From JBCBJZ01 sp038522635 (lineage in GTDB: Bacteria > Pseudomonadota > Alphaproteobacteria > Rhizobiales > Hyphomicrobiaceae): a DNA stretch of 49,819 nucleotides. Where the stretch lies: the NCBI GenBank assembly GCA_038522635.1, contig JBCBJZ010000006.1:1-49819 (forward strand). Reading direction: 5' to 3'. The notes below the pieces were generated by a model that worked only from the letters and a program-made list of their open reading frames with translations, searched no databases and was not told the DNA's origin. Position 1 is the first letter of the stretch. The number at the start of each line of letters is the position of its first letter. This document shows, piece after piece, positions 42,694 to 49,819 of this stretch. Position numbers and translations under genes: made by a program.

Positions 42694-43110
42694 ATGGCCA
42701 AAGTCAAAGCCGGCAAGCCCGCGCTGAGCGTGACGCCGACCCTGGACGCATCAATGCGGGTCCCGCCAGCGCGCGCACCGCGCTTCGAGAGCTACCGCTG
42801 TTCGGAAGGGTGTCCCGTTGAGGCGGCGCTTGAGCTGATCGGCGGGAAGTGGAAGGGCCTTGTGCTCTACCACCTCGCCGATGGCACCAAGCGCTTCAAC
42901 GCGTTGAACCGCTTGGCCGGCAGCGTCACGCAGCGCACGCTCACGAAGCAACTGCGGCAGTTGGAGGCCGATGGCCTGGTCAGCCGAACCGTTTATCCGG
43001 TGGTGCCGCCGAAGGTCGAATACGCGCTTACCGCCAAGGGCGAAGCGCTCGTGCCGATTTTGATGGCACTGCGCGCGTGGGGCTTGGAACATGCGCTGCC
43101 GCGGTCGTGA
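42694..43110 (+). CDS. HxlR-family transcriptional regulator
   Basis: 138 residues from ATG 42694 (GGAGGG eight bases upstream; GTG 42691 possible). The winged helix is the standard HxlR type: CPVEAALELIGGKWKGLVLYHLADGTKRFNALNRL, then TQRTLTKQLRQLEADGLVSR. The Cys pair CSEGC before the first helix could sense oxidants or electrophiles such as quinones, as in QorR-type members. An N-terminal extension of about 30 residues is poorly conserved in appearance. It is divergent from the quinone-reductase-like gene. Confidence 0.92.
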   Translation: MAKVKAGKPALSVTPTLDASMRVPPARAPRFESYRCSEGCPVEAALELIGGKWKGLVLYHLADGTKRFNALNRLAGSVTQRTLTKQLRQLEADGLVSRTVYPVVPPKVEYALTAKGEALVPILMALRAWGLEHALPRS

Positions 43111-43193
43111 TCGCAGCCGCGAGCGTTGGCCCTAAGGGGACTTGGTCGGCCCTCGACGTTTGCCCTAGGCAGGTGCGCAAGGCAAGTGCCGGG

Positions 43194-43211
43194 AGTTCAT
43201 CCGCCTCAGGT
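43194..43211. repeat. Arm fragment of the GTTCATCCGCCTCAGG repeat at the lrp stop
   Basis: AGTTCATCCGCCTCAGGT is identical over 18 bases to the left arm of copy 2 (15052-15140). Its TCA (43206-43208), read on the minus strand, is the TGA stop of the lrp-type gene. Confidence 0.75.
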
Positions 43212-43667
43212 CGCGTAGGTCATCGGCAGTACGGTGGTATCCTTGATTTCTTGCATGACGAAGCTCGCCGAAACGTCGGCCAGCCGAACCTTTCGGATCA
43301 GCCGTTGGTAAAGCGCGTCGTAGGCGTCGACGTCGGGCACCCGGGCGCGAATGAGGTAGTCCAGTTCGCCCGAGGTCCGGTACACGCCCTGGATTTCGGG
43401 CATGGCGGATACGGCACGCGCGAAGTTTTCCAGCCACTTGGGATCGTGCTCGTTGGTGCGCACGGCGATGAACACGCTGAGCCCCAAGTTCACCTTCTTG
43501 GGGTCGACGAGGGCGACACGCGCTTTGAGGACGCCTGCCTCCTCTAGCCGGCGGATGCGGGTCCAGCAGGCATTGCGTGAGAGGCCGACCTCTTCACCCA
43601 GTTTTTCCAGACTGACGCTCGCATCGCGCTGCAGAGCGCCAAGCAGTTTTCGATCAAGGTCATCCAT
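43206..43667 (-). CDS. Lrp/AsnC-family transcriptional regulator
   Basis: 153 residues from ATG 43667; a TTG at 43676 would add three residues, and neither has a clear ribosome binding site. DDLDRKLLGALQRDASVSLEKLGEEVGLSRNACWTRIRRLEEAGVL is the N-terminal helix-turn-helix; the RAM effector domain follows (GLSVFIAVRTNEHD, PEIQGVYRTSGELDYLIRARV). Such proteins sense amino acids as octamers. The divergent neighbour encodes a small DUF6356 membrane protein. The last codon lies within a dispersed repeat. Confidence 0.92.
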   Translation of the reverse strand: MDDLDRKLLGALQRDASVSLEKLGEEVGLSRNACWTRIRRLEEAGVLKARVALVDPKKVNLGLSVFIAVRTNEHDPKWLENFARAVSAMPEIQGVYRTSGELDYLIRARVPDVDAYDALYQRLIRKVRLADVSASFVMQEIKDTTVLPMTYAT

Positions 43668-43712
43668 ATCGCTCAAGTCTTGGGAAAATCGCCCATGATA
43701 TTGGCCCTTTTA

Positions 43713-43728
43713 TCTCCATTTTGGGAGA
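43713..43728. promoter_or_regulatory. Candidate Lrp-type operator in the divergent region
   Basis: TCTCC-ATTTTG-GGAGA is a perfect 5+5 palindrome with an A/T-rich centre, in an unusually A/T-rich patch between the regulator (43667) and the DUF6356 gene (43787). Size and layout fit an AsnC/Lrp half-site pair. Confidence 0.35.
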
Positions 43729-43786
43729 ATTGCAAAGCGCACAAGCGATACCGTTCGCCCATCGCAACGCTTGAGCGGAGATCCTC

Positions 43787-43996
43787 ATGTTCTCCAGATT
43801 ATTTCTGAACCACCCTCGCGCCGTCGGGGAAAGCTATTTCGAGCACATGGCGTTCGCCGGTTGGTTCGCCGGTAAGCTGTTCGTGGCCGCGGGCGCGGCG
43901 CTCGTCCACGCGCTGGTGCCTTGCCTGTTTGAGCGCACGGCCAGCCGCGCGATCGCGCAGTTGTACGAACGCACGCACAACCGCGCGCCGAATTAG
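43787..43996 (+). CDS. Small DUF6356-family membrane protein
   Basis: 69 residues. FLNHPRAVGESYFEHMAFAGWFAGKLFVAAGAALVHALVPCLFERTASR is the family pattern: a short amphipathic start, one hydrophobic segment (about 25-50) and a basic tail. Such proteins are widespread in alphaproteobacteria and have no known function. GGAGAT lies about 6-10 bases before the ATG. It is divergent from the Lrp-type regulator. Confidence 0.85.
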   Translation: MFSRLFLNHPRAVGESYFEHMAFAGWFAGKLFVAAGAALVHALVPCLFERTASRAIAQLYERTHNRAPN

Positions 43997-44076
43997 ACCG
44001 GTCGTTTCGCGGCCGTTAAACCCCGCCCAGGGTGTCAGAGGGAGTCAAAGCGCGTCAACCGCACCGCGTGCGATGG

Positions 44077-44868
44077 CTAACCCTGACCGGTGAAGCGTGC
44101 CGGCCGCTTTTCCAAGAACGCCGTGACGCCTTCGGCGTAATCAGCAGTGCGGCCTGCGCGCGCCTGCGCGTCGCGCTCATGATCGAGCTGGGCATCAAAG
44201 TCGTTCGTGGCGGCGGCGTGGATCGCCTGCTTGGTGAGCGCCAGCGCAAACGTTGGCCCGGCGCTCAGTGAGGCCGCCAGTGCGTGCGCTTCATCCATCA
44301 GCGCATCATCATCCACCGCGCGCCAGATCAAGCCCCAGTCCGCAGCTTCATCCGCGGTGAGGGGCACACCGGTCATGGCAAGAGCCTTCGCGCGGGCTTC
44401 CCCGATGCGGCGGGTGAGCGTCCATGTGCCGCCGGCATCCGGCAGCAGGCCGATCTTGCAGAACGCCTGGATGAATGTCGCTGAACGTGCCGCGAGGATG
44501 AGATCGCAGCACAACGCAACGTTGGCACCGGCCCCGGCAGCAACGCCATTCACGGCCGCGATCACCGGCATGTCGAGCGCACGGATCTGCCGGACGAGCG
44601 GGTTAAAGAACGTGTCAAGGGTGCGAGCGAGATCGACGGGCTCGCTGCGCGTGGCGGGGTTGCGATCGGCAAGGTCCTGACCTGCGCAAAAGCCACGGCC
44701 CGCCCCAGTCAGCAGCACCGCTCGGCACGCAGGGTCGTCGGCAGCGTCATGCAGCGCGCGCTTCAAGGCGGCATGCATGGTCTCATTGAACGCGTTAAGG
44801 CGCTCGGGCCGGTTTAACGTGAGCGCGACGTAGCCTTCGCGCCGGTCGATCAACACTGTCTCTTCCAT
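44077..44868 (-). CDS. Enoyl-CoA hydratase/isomerase family protein (PaaG-like)
   Basis: 263 residues; AAGGGGAGC precedes ATG 44868. Crotonase-fold marks: GRGFCAGQDL (oxyanion hole) and NGVAAGAGANVALCCDLILAARSATF. Asp in KIGLLPDAGGTW matches the acidic residue of PaaG, the 2-(1,2-epoxy-1,2-dihydrophenyl)acetyl-CoA isomerase, and the overall sequence fits that subgroup. No other paa genes are in the window, so a general enoyl-CoA isomerase role is equally possible. It is divergent from the amidohydrolase at 45019. Confidence 0.88.
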   Translation of the reverse strand: MEETVLIDRREGYVALTLNRPERLNAFNETMHAALKRALHDAADDPACRAVLLTGAGRGFCAGQDLADRNPATRSEPVDLARTLDTFFNPLVRQIRALDMPVIAAVNGVAAGAGANVALCCDLILAARSATFIQAFCKIGLLPDAGGTWTLTRRIGEARAKALAMTGVPLTADEAADWGLIWRAVDDDALMDEAHALAASLSAGPTFALALTKQAIHAAATNDFDAQLDHERDAQARAGRTADYAEGVTAFLEKRPARFTGQG

Positions 44869-45018
44869 AGGCGCTCCCCTTGATGTTTGCCACCGCGCTG
44901 CTCAGCGATGGCCGCCGCTTTCACGCATCCATCTTGACGATCTTCCTACGCTGACGCCAGCTTGGTGGTTATCATCGAAGCGCTCGTGGTGAGCGGCTTG
45001 GCAAGTGAGGGCGGGGCG

Positions 45019-46266
45019 ATGACGGACGCGGTAACGGTATTTCGCAACGCGCGTGTGCTGGATGGTGCAAGCGACGGCGCCATCGATGATCAAGACGTGG
45101 TGGTGGAAGCGGACCGCATCACGCAGGTGACCGGTGAGCGGGTCTCAACGTCCGGCGCGCGCACGATCGATCTGGCCGGGAAGACGCTGATGCCCGGTCT
45201 GATCGATGCGCACGTCCATGTGATCGCAACCACGGCGGACCTTGCGGCCAACACGGAATTGCCGAACACGCTCGTCGCCCTGCGCGCTTCGAAGATCATG
45301 CGGGGCATGTTGATGCGTGGCTTCACCACGGTGCGCGATCTGGGCGGGGCCGATTTCGGGCTGAAGATGGCGCTCGATGAAGGGCTGATCGAAGGGCCGC
45401 GGTTGATCATTTGCGGCAAGTCGTTGTCGCAGACGGGGGGGCATACGGACTACCGTGGTCGTTACCATGCGCGCTCAGTCGAACACTACGCCGCGCGTGC
45501 CGGTTCGCTCGGCCGCGTGGTCGATGGCGTCGATGCGGTCCGCCGCGCGGTGCGCGAAGAGATCAAAGCGGGCGCAGAGTTCATCAAGCTGATGGCCAAC
45601 GGCGGGGTGTCTTCGCCGAGCGATCCGATCAAGTTCTTAGGTTTCTCCCGCGCCGAAATCGAAGTCGCGGTCGAAGAGGCGAGCAACGCTCAGACCTATG
45701 TTGCCGGCCACCTCTATACGGATGAGGCGATTAGGCGGGCCGTCGAGTGCGGGGTGACGTCCATTGAGCACGGCAACCTGATCGAACCCGACACGGCGCG
45801 CCTGGTGAAGGAGTGCGGCGCCTACGTCGTGCCGACCAACGTGACGTTCGACATCCTTGCAAAGATGGGCGCGCAGATGGGCCTGCCAGCCGCGTCCGTC
45901 GCGAAGATCGAAGATGTGCGGGCAAAGGGCCTGACCGCGCTTGAGACGTTGGCGGACGCTGGCGTGCTGATGGCGTACGGCACGGACCTTTTGGGTGACA
46001 TGCATCCCTACCAGTCCGACGAGTTCACCTTGCGCGCGCGCTACCTGCCGGTCATGGAGGTGATCCGGTCGGCGACCGTTTATGCGGCACGCGCGCTCGG
46101 TCACGCCGATACGCTGGGGGCGATCAAGCCCGGCGCCTACGCCGATCTGATCGTGGTCGATGGCGATCCGCTGCGCGACATCGCGCTGCTGACAGGGCAG
46201 GGCGTGCATATGCCGTTGATCATGAAGGACGGCGTTTTCGTGAAGGAGCCGTTGGCTGCTTCTTGA
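45019..46266 (+). CDS. Amidohydrolase, imidazolonepropionase/PepQ-like subgroup
   Basis: 415 residues from ATG 45019 (GAGGGCGGGG upstream; the open frame to 44962 is not convincing). Metal-dependent hydrolase: PGLIDAHVHV, carboxylated-Lys-type EFIKLMANGG, then metal His in AGHLYTDEA and SIEHGN, and Asp in AYGTDL. It matches the Xaa-Pro dipeptidase-like amidohydrolases, which cleave N-acyl or N-methylcarbamoyl amino acids or dipeptides with proline. The substrate cannot be read from sequence. There is no signal peptide. Confidence 0.9.
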   Translation: MTDAVTVFRNARVLDGASDGAIDDQDVVVEADRITQVTGERVSTSGARTIDLAGKTLMPGLIDAHVHVIATTADLAANTELPNTLVALRASKIMRGMLMRGFTTVRDLGGADFGLKMALDEGLIEGPRLIICGKSLSQTGGHTDYRGRYHARSVEHYAARAGSLGRVVDGVDAVRRAVREEIKAGAEFIKLMANGGVSSPSDPIKFLGFSRAEIEVAVEEASNAQTYVAGHLYTDEAIRRAVECGVTSIEHGNLIEPDTARLVKECGAYVVPTNVTFDILAKMGAQMGLPAASVAKIEDVRAKGLTALETLADAGVLMAYGTDLLGDMHPYQSDEFTLRARYLPVMEVIRSATVYAARALGHADTLGAIKPGAYADLIVVDGDPLRDIALLTGQGVHMPLIMKDGVFVKEPLAAS

Positions 46267-46290
46267 AGGATGTGCTTCACTTGCGCGCTC

Positions 46291-46304
46291 GTTGATCGAT
46301 CAAC
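46291..46304. promoter_or_regulatory. Perfect 14-bp palindrome, candidate MarR operator
   Basis: GTTGATCGATCAAC is fully palindromic and lies 41 bases before ATG 46346 of the MarR-type gene. MarR sites are often TTGAT-type palindromes of this size, so autoregulation is likely. No second copy was seen near the neighbours. Confidence 0.5.
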
Positions 46305-46345
46305 CAAAAAGCCGCGCCTCCACGCGCTAAAAGGGAGAGGTCCGC

Positions 46346-46906
46346 ATGGCAGACGTCGCCTCCGCCAAAAACAAACACGGGCCCGCCCGGACGAAACCTG
46401 CTGGCGCCGAAGCCGCCGATCTATCGGCTCACGAGGCCGCTGCATCCACCGCCGATGAACTCGAGCTGCGCGATTTTTTGAGTTTCCGCATCGCCAAGGT
46501 GCACGCCAAGTTGAACACCCAGGCGATGCGTTTGCTCGCGGCCCACGCGGGCCTCACGTTGCAGCAATGGCGCGTGTTGCTGCTGATCGGTTCACAAACC
46601 ACGACGACGGCCAGCGCGCTCAGCCAAACCGGTGAGATCGATAAGGCGTTGGTGTCGCGCACGTTGAAGGCGCTGGTCGCCGATGGCCTGGTGTTGAGCA
46701 GGCCCGATCGCACCGACCATCGCCAGCTCCATCTGAAGCTGAGTGCGGCTGGCCGGCGGCTGCACGAGCGGATGCTGCCGATCATGCGGCAACGTCAGCA
46801 GCGGCTGCTGGATTGTCTCACCGCCCGCGATCGCATCGTGGTCTATACCGCGCTTGAAAAGCTGGAGCAGGCGGCCGCCGACGACGTCGAGGCTGGCGAA
46901 GGCTAG
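46346..46906 (+). CDS. MarR-family transcriptional regulator
   Basis: 186 residues; GGGAGAGG lies upstream of ATG 46346. The N-terminal 45 residues are a polar Ala-rich extension. The winged helix spans about 60-150: LTLQQWRVLLLIGSQTTTTASALSQTGEIDKALVSRTLKALVADGLVLSRPDRTDHRQLHLKLS, with the Asp-Arg wing DRTDHR. MarR dimers repress nearby genes until a phenolic or other ligand binds. Candidate targets are its own gene, the upstream amidohydrolase and the convergent DMT transporter. Confidence 0.92.
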   Translation: MADVASAKNKHGPARTKPAGAEAADLSAHEAAASTADELELRDFLSFRIAKVHAKLNTQAMRLLAAHAGLTLQQWRVLLLIGSQTTTTASALSQTGEIDKALVSRTLKALVADGLVLSRPDRTDHRQLHLKLSAAGRRLHERMLPIMRQRQQRLLDCLTARDRIVVYTALEKLEQAAADDVEAGEG

Positions 46907-46922
46907 ATCACCCGCGCTGTCG

Positions 46923-47816
46923 TCAATGTCGCCTTGGCAGATTGATGGCAGCAACGCCAACAATGGCCGCCAGCAAGCCAAGGCCAACCATGGGTGTGAT
47001 TCGCTCGCCCAGGACGAGCGCGCCGAGAAGCACGCCGACACCGGCGCGCAAATACGCCTGGCTCGCCGTGCCCAACGAGCCGATCGTCTTGATGAGACGG
47101 AAATAGATCAACAGGGCAACGCCGGTGCAAAGCAAGCCGAGGACGCAACTTGCAACGATCGCGGGCCATGATGGCGAGAGCGACCAGGGGCGCTCGAAGA
47201 TCAAGCTCGCCGGTACAAGAACGAGGCTGGCCCAGAGCATGGTGCCGGTTGCGATGGCGGTTGCGGAAAGGTCGGTGAACCTCCTGCCGTAGATCGCAGC
47301 GCAACCGTAGAGCGCAGCCCCCGTAAGGGCGGCGATCTGGCCGGCCACCTGCTGGCCCAGGCCCGCCAGCGCATCGATCCCGACGATGAGGATCACACCG
47401 AACAAACCCAAGCACGCGCCGAACAATTTCAACGTGTCCGTCACTTCGTGGCGCGTCACCAAAAGGGTGAAGAAGAACACAAACAGCGGTGAGGTTGAAT
47501 TCAGCACGCTCGCCAGGCCGCTGGCGATGTGCTGTTGGCCCCAGGCGAGCAGCGTCCACGCAGCGATGCTGTTGAAGAACGATTGGACGAAGAGCATGCG
47601 CCAACTGCGCGCATCGCGCGGCAGCCGGTCCGCGGTGAGCGCCAGAACGCACGCGAGGAAGACGGCCGCGATCGAGACGCGGATGGCGATGAGCGTCAGT
47701 GGAGGGATCTCGGCGATGGCGACCTTGATGAAGAGATACGACGACCCCCAAAGTATCGCCAAAACACCGAGGAGGACGAACTCCCCGTATGGCGCTGAAG
47801 AGGTCTTGCCGGTCAT
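46923..47816 (-). CDS. DMT-superfamily (EamA) transporter
   Basis: 297 residues with ten predicted membrane helices in two EamA repeats: LLGVLAILWGSSYLFIKVAI begins the first, and a second starts near 150 (AALTGAALYGCAAIYG). Members export amino acids, metabolites or drugs. The conserved small-residue segments are present and there is no truncation. It is convergent with the MarR gene, 16 bases away. Ligand unknown. Confidence 0.92.
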   Translation of the reverse strand: MTGKTSSAPYGEFVLLGVLAILWGSSYLFIKVAIAEIPPLTLIAIRVSIAAVFLACVLALTADRLPRDARSWRMLFVQSFFNSIAAWTLLAWGQQHIASGLASVLNSTSPLFVFFFTLLVTRHEVTDTLKLFGACLGLFGVILIVGIDALAGLGQQVAGQIAALTGAALYGCAAIYGRRFTDLSATAIATGTMLWASLVLVPASLIFERPWSLSPSWPAIVASCVLGLLCTGVALLIYFRLIKTIGSLGTASQAYLRAGVGVLLGALVLGERITPMVGLGLLAAIVGVAAINLPRRH

Positions 47817-47958
47817 GATCGGTTTCCAGTCGTCGGAGGCTTTGAGTGTCTAGATGATCGGGCGATCGATCGGGATCACCGGAGATGAGCCGAAATCGAC
47901 CAAAGGTGATTTAAATCTTCTTCGTCGGCGACGATGCGTTCATCGCACGGCGTATCGG

Positions 47959-47986
47959 TTGACAACCTATCGATCATCCGCAATCT
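47959..47986 (+). promoter_or_regulatory. Candidate sigma-70 promoter
   Basis: A perfect TTGACA at 47959, then 16 bases, then CAATCT (weak -10), 33 bases before ATG 48020. It would drive the small membrane protein and the retropepsin-like gene. Confidence 0.4.
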
Positions 47987-48019
47987 GCCCGACCTTACCT
48001 GACGCGCGCGAGGTCGATC

Positions 48020-48235
48020 ATGAGACTGTTATTGTTATCCAATCTGCTGTTTGTTGGAGCCGTCCTCGCGGGTGCCTTCACGGGCTTCCTCTATTGGGAG
48101 CGCACGTTCGGCTCGTGCGCAGACGGCTGTCCGCAGGGCATGGTGTTCATCCTCTTCATGCCCGCGGCCTTGGTGGCCATCGGCGCCTTCATCCTGGCGC
48201 CCTTGTTCCGTGTCATGAGCCAGCCCGCGGGCTAG
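48020..48235 (+). CDS. Small two-helix membrane protein, unknown
   Basis: 71 residues, two hydrophobic segments (about 5-25 and 41-63) around a polar loop with two Cys (GSCADGCPQG). I do not recognise the family. It starts 33 bases after a candidate promoter, and its TAG abuts the ATG of the next gene (TAGATG), suggesting a two-gene unit. The Cys pair may be periplasmic and form a disulfide. Confidence 0.6.
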   Translation: MRLLLLSNLLFVGAVLAGAFTGFLYWERTFGSCADGCPQGMVFILFMPAALVAIGAFILAPLFRVMSQPAG

Positions 48236-48814
48236 ATGTCCTGCGCCAAGCACCCAAGCGGCCCAACTTCAAGGCAGCTCCAAAGGATGTCGCCCATCGG
48301 TTCTTGCTTCCACGCCTTGACTCCGCTCGCGCTCATAGCGGCGTGGGCATGCGCGACCCTGCCGTCAACGCAGGCCGCCGCGCAAGCTGAACGATCCGGC
48401 CGGGTGGTCGCGAGCTTCATCACGCGTATTCGCCTGCCCGACCTCGATCTTGAGCTGCCTGCCAAGTTGGACACGGGCGCAAAGTCATCCTCCTTGCATG
48501 CCGAGCGTATCGTGGCGTTCGAACGAAAGGGCCGGCTGTGGGTTCGGTTCCGCTTCGCGTGGGGCGCCAGTCCTCGAATCGTTATTGAGCGGCCCGTCAT
48601 CAGGATCGCCCGCATCCGGCGCGCTGGTGTCGGTGTGCGCCAGCGCTACGTCGTGCGGTTGAGGCTTTGCGTTGCCGGCAAGACGGCGGTGACGGCATTC
48701 ACGTTGGCGGATCGCACCGGCATGCGCTACGCGGTGCTTGTTGGACGCCGGTTTCTCAACGGCCGCATCCTGGTCGCCTCGCGCCGCGGGTCGCGCGGGC
48801 TCAAGCGATGTTGA
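48236..48814 (+). CDS. Retropepsin-like (RimK-associated, PF05618-type) aspartic protease homologue
   Basis: 192 residues from ATG 48236, immediately after the previous stop; ATG 48287 is an alternative start. A hydrophobic segment near 28-47 with a following AAAQA looks like a signal peptide. ELPAKLDTGAKSSSLHAERI contains the DTGA active-site motif of retropepsins; later VLVGRRFLNGRILV is the second family landmark. The family is annotated as ATP-dependent zinc protease or retropepsin-like, with no settled function. Export fits a periplasmic role. Confidence 0.8.
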   Translation: MSCAKHPSGPTSRQLQRMSPIGSCFHALTPLALIAAWACATLPSTQAAAQAERSGRVVASFITRIRLPDLDLELPAKLDTGAKSSSLHAERIVAFERKGRLWVRFRFAWGASPRIVIERPVIRIARIRRAGVGVRQRYVVRLRLCVAGKTAVTAFTLADRTGMRYAVLVGRRFLNGRILVASRRGSRGLKRC

Positions 48815-48865
48815 GCGCTATGCGTGACGCTTCAAGTGAAAGCGGCGCCGGCATCTGATCTTCTG

Positions 48866-49717
48866 TTAAGCCGCGCTCACCAGCGACTTCAGCCAACCGG
48901 CAAACGCCTGTACGGGCGCAGTTTGGGCGTTGACGGCGACGAAGTAGCCTTCGGTGTTGGCGAGCTGAAAGGGGTCAACCTGTTTGAGTTCGCCGCTCGC
49001 AAGCATCTTTCGCGCGATGAGAGCGCTCGCCAGCGCCACCCCTTGGCCGCGGTGGGCCAGGTCCAGGGCAAGGCCGTAGGAATCGACGCGAAACGTCGGC
49101 GTGAGTTCCACCCCGTAGGCCGCAGCCTCGCCCCACTGGCGCCAGCCCTCCGTGGTCCCGACCGCTTCGATCAGCGGCCCGCTAACTACCGTGGCCTCGC
49201 TGTTTGCCGCAGCGACCGCAATAAGGCCATCGGGCTGCAAACGCTCAGCGCCTTCGCCAACCTGCTTTTGCGATCCAAAGCGGATCTCAACATCGGCGCG
49301 AAGCTGGCGAAACTCATCGGGCCAGATGCTGCTCATCAGCTGCAGGCGGATGCCGGGATGTTGTGCGGTGAACGATTTGAGGTGCGGGGCCAACAGCCAT
49401 TGCGCCACGCTCACCGACGTCGCGATGGTTAAACGATGCTCCGAGTTTTGTGTATCGAGCCCACCAAGCGCGCTTTCCAAAGTCTGAAAAGCTGACCCAA
49501 CCTTGGGCAATAAGGTGCGCCCGCGTTCGGTTAGCGCCAGCCCTCGCGGTTTGCGCTCGAACAGGTTGCCGCCCAGGCGCAATTCCAAGGATCTGATCTG
49601 CTGGCTCACCGCCGATTGCGTCATCGCCAGTTCTGAAGCGGCGGCTGTAAAATTCAGATGACGCGCGGCCGCCTCGAAGGTGCGCAGCCACCCAAGCGGT
49701 GGCAGTGAACGCTTCAT
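48866..49717 (-). CDS. LysR-family regulator (GcvA-like)
   Basis: 283 residues; AAGGAGTGGGG precedes ATG 49717. RSLPPLGWLRTFEAAARHLNFTAAASELAMTQSAVSQQIRSLE is the LysR helix-turn-helix of the GcvA subgroup; the effector-binding domain follows (about 90-280). The target should be a gene beyond the right window edge, read in the opposite direction. The final 100 bases hold no recognisable site beyond the ribosome binding site. Confidence 0.92.
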   Translation of the reverse strand: MKRSLPPLGWLRTFEAAARHLNFTAAASELAMTQSAVSQQIRSLELRLGGNLFERKPRGLALTERGRTLLPKVGSAFQTLESALGGLDTQNSEHRLTIATSVSVAQWLLAPHLKSFTAQHPGIRLQLMSSIWPDEFRQLRADVEIRFGSQKQVGEGAERLQPDGLIAVAAANSEATVVSGPLIEAVGTTEGWRQWGEAAAYGVELTPTFRVDSYGLALDLAHRGQGVALASALIARKMLASGELKQVDPFQLANTEGYFVAVNAQTAPVQAFAGWLKSLVSAA

Positions 49718-49819
49718 CCCCCACTCCTTCTTTAAGCCAAAGAAACGCGGTTAAGGCATTAGCTGCGCTTTTGCCTAAGCCCCCAATACCATCGTTTGTG
49801 CCAAGCGGGTTTCTCCCTG

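Overview
The window is GC-rich chromosomal DNA with dense operons, 4-bp ATGA gene overlaps, a TAT-dependent TRAP binding protein, a DUF6356 protein and Cox-type molybdenum hydroxylase genes. This fits an alphaproteobacterium, probably of the Hyphomicrobiales or Rhodospirillales; the order is inferred from gene content, not proven. No rRNA, tRNA, CRISPR array, transposase or phage gene was seen.

Layout. 1-2.0 kb: a cut-off Sel1-repeat protein and a ThiE-like protein on the minus strand. 2.2-7.6 kb: a TRAP transporter (binding protein, strong terminator, then two unusually long permease subunits). 7.7-12.1 kb: an overlapping acyl-CoA dehydrogenase / ADP-forming acyl-CoA synthetase / atypical SDR cassette. 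12.1-13.4 kb: CopC-CopD. 13.5-14.8 kb: a branched-chain-type ABC binding protein, followed by a gap holding two palindromic repeats. 15.2-18.8 kb: a degenerate Fe-alcohol dehydrogenase, an aldehyde dehydrogenase and an AraC regulator.

19.2-39.5 kb is the centrepiece: 17 co-directional genes with no gap above about 50 bp. It encodes ABC permeases LivH and LivM, ATPase LivG, a LivF ATPase fused to a Tm-1-like (UPF0261) domain, a PEP-hydrolase-type TIM barrel, a giant flotillin with 55 unbroken 11-residue repeats, two CoxG-like SRPBCC proteins, a three-part molybdenum hydroxylase whose large subunit is split into two genes, CoxD- and CoxE-like maturation factors, an amidohydrolase, an AHL-lactonase-like metallo-beta-lactamase and an SMP-30/isochorismatase-like fusion. 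I infer uptake of an organic acid or heterocycle, membrane-associated Mo-dependent hydroxylation and lactone/amide hydrolysis. The nearby ALDH and acyl-CoA genes may take the products to central metabolism. The substrate is unknown.

39.5-49.8 kb is ordinary accessory chromosome: ycaQ-ogt DNA repair genes, a quinone-reductase-like enzyme divergent from an HxlR regulator, an Lrp regulator divergent from a DUF6356 protein, a PaaG-like enoyl-CoA isomerase, a PepQ-like amidohydrolase, a MarR regulator with a palindromic candidate operator, a DMT transporter, a retropepsin-like protein and a LysR regulator.

Small dispersed palindromes recur in the window; three partial copies contain the stop codon of the gene they follow.
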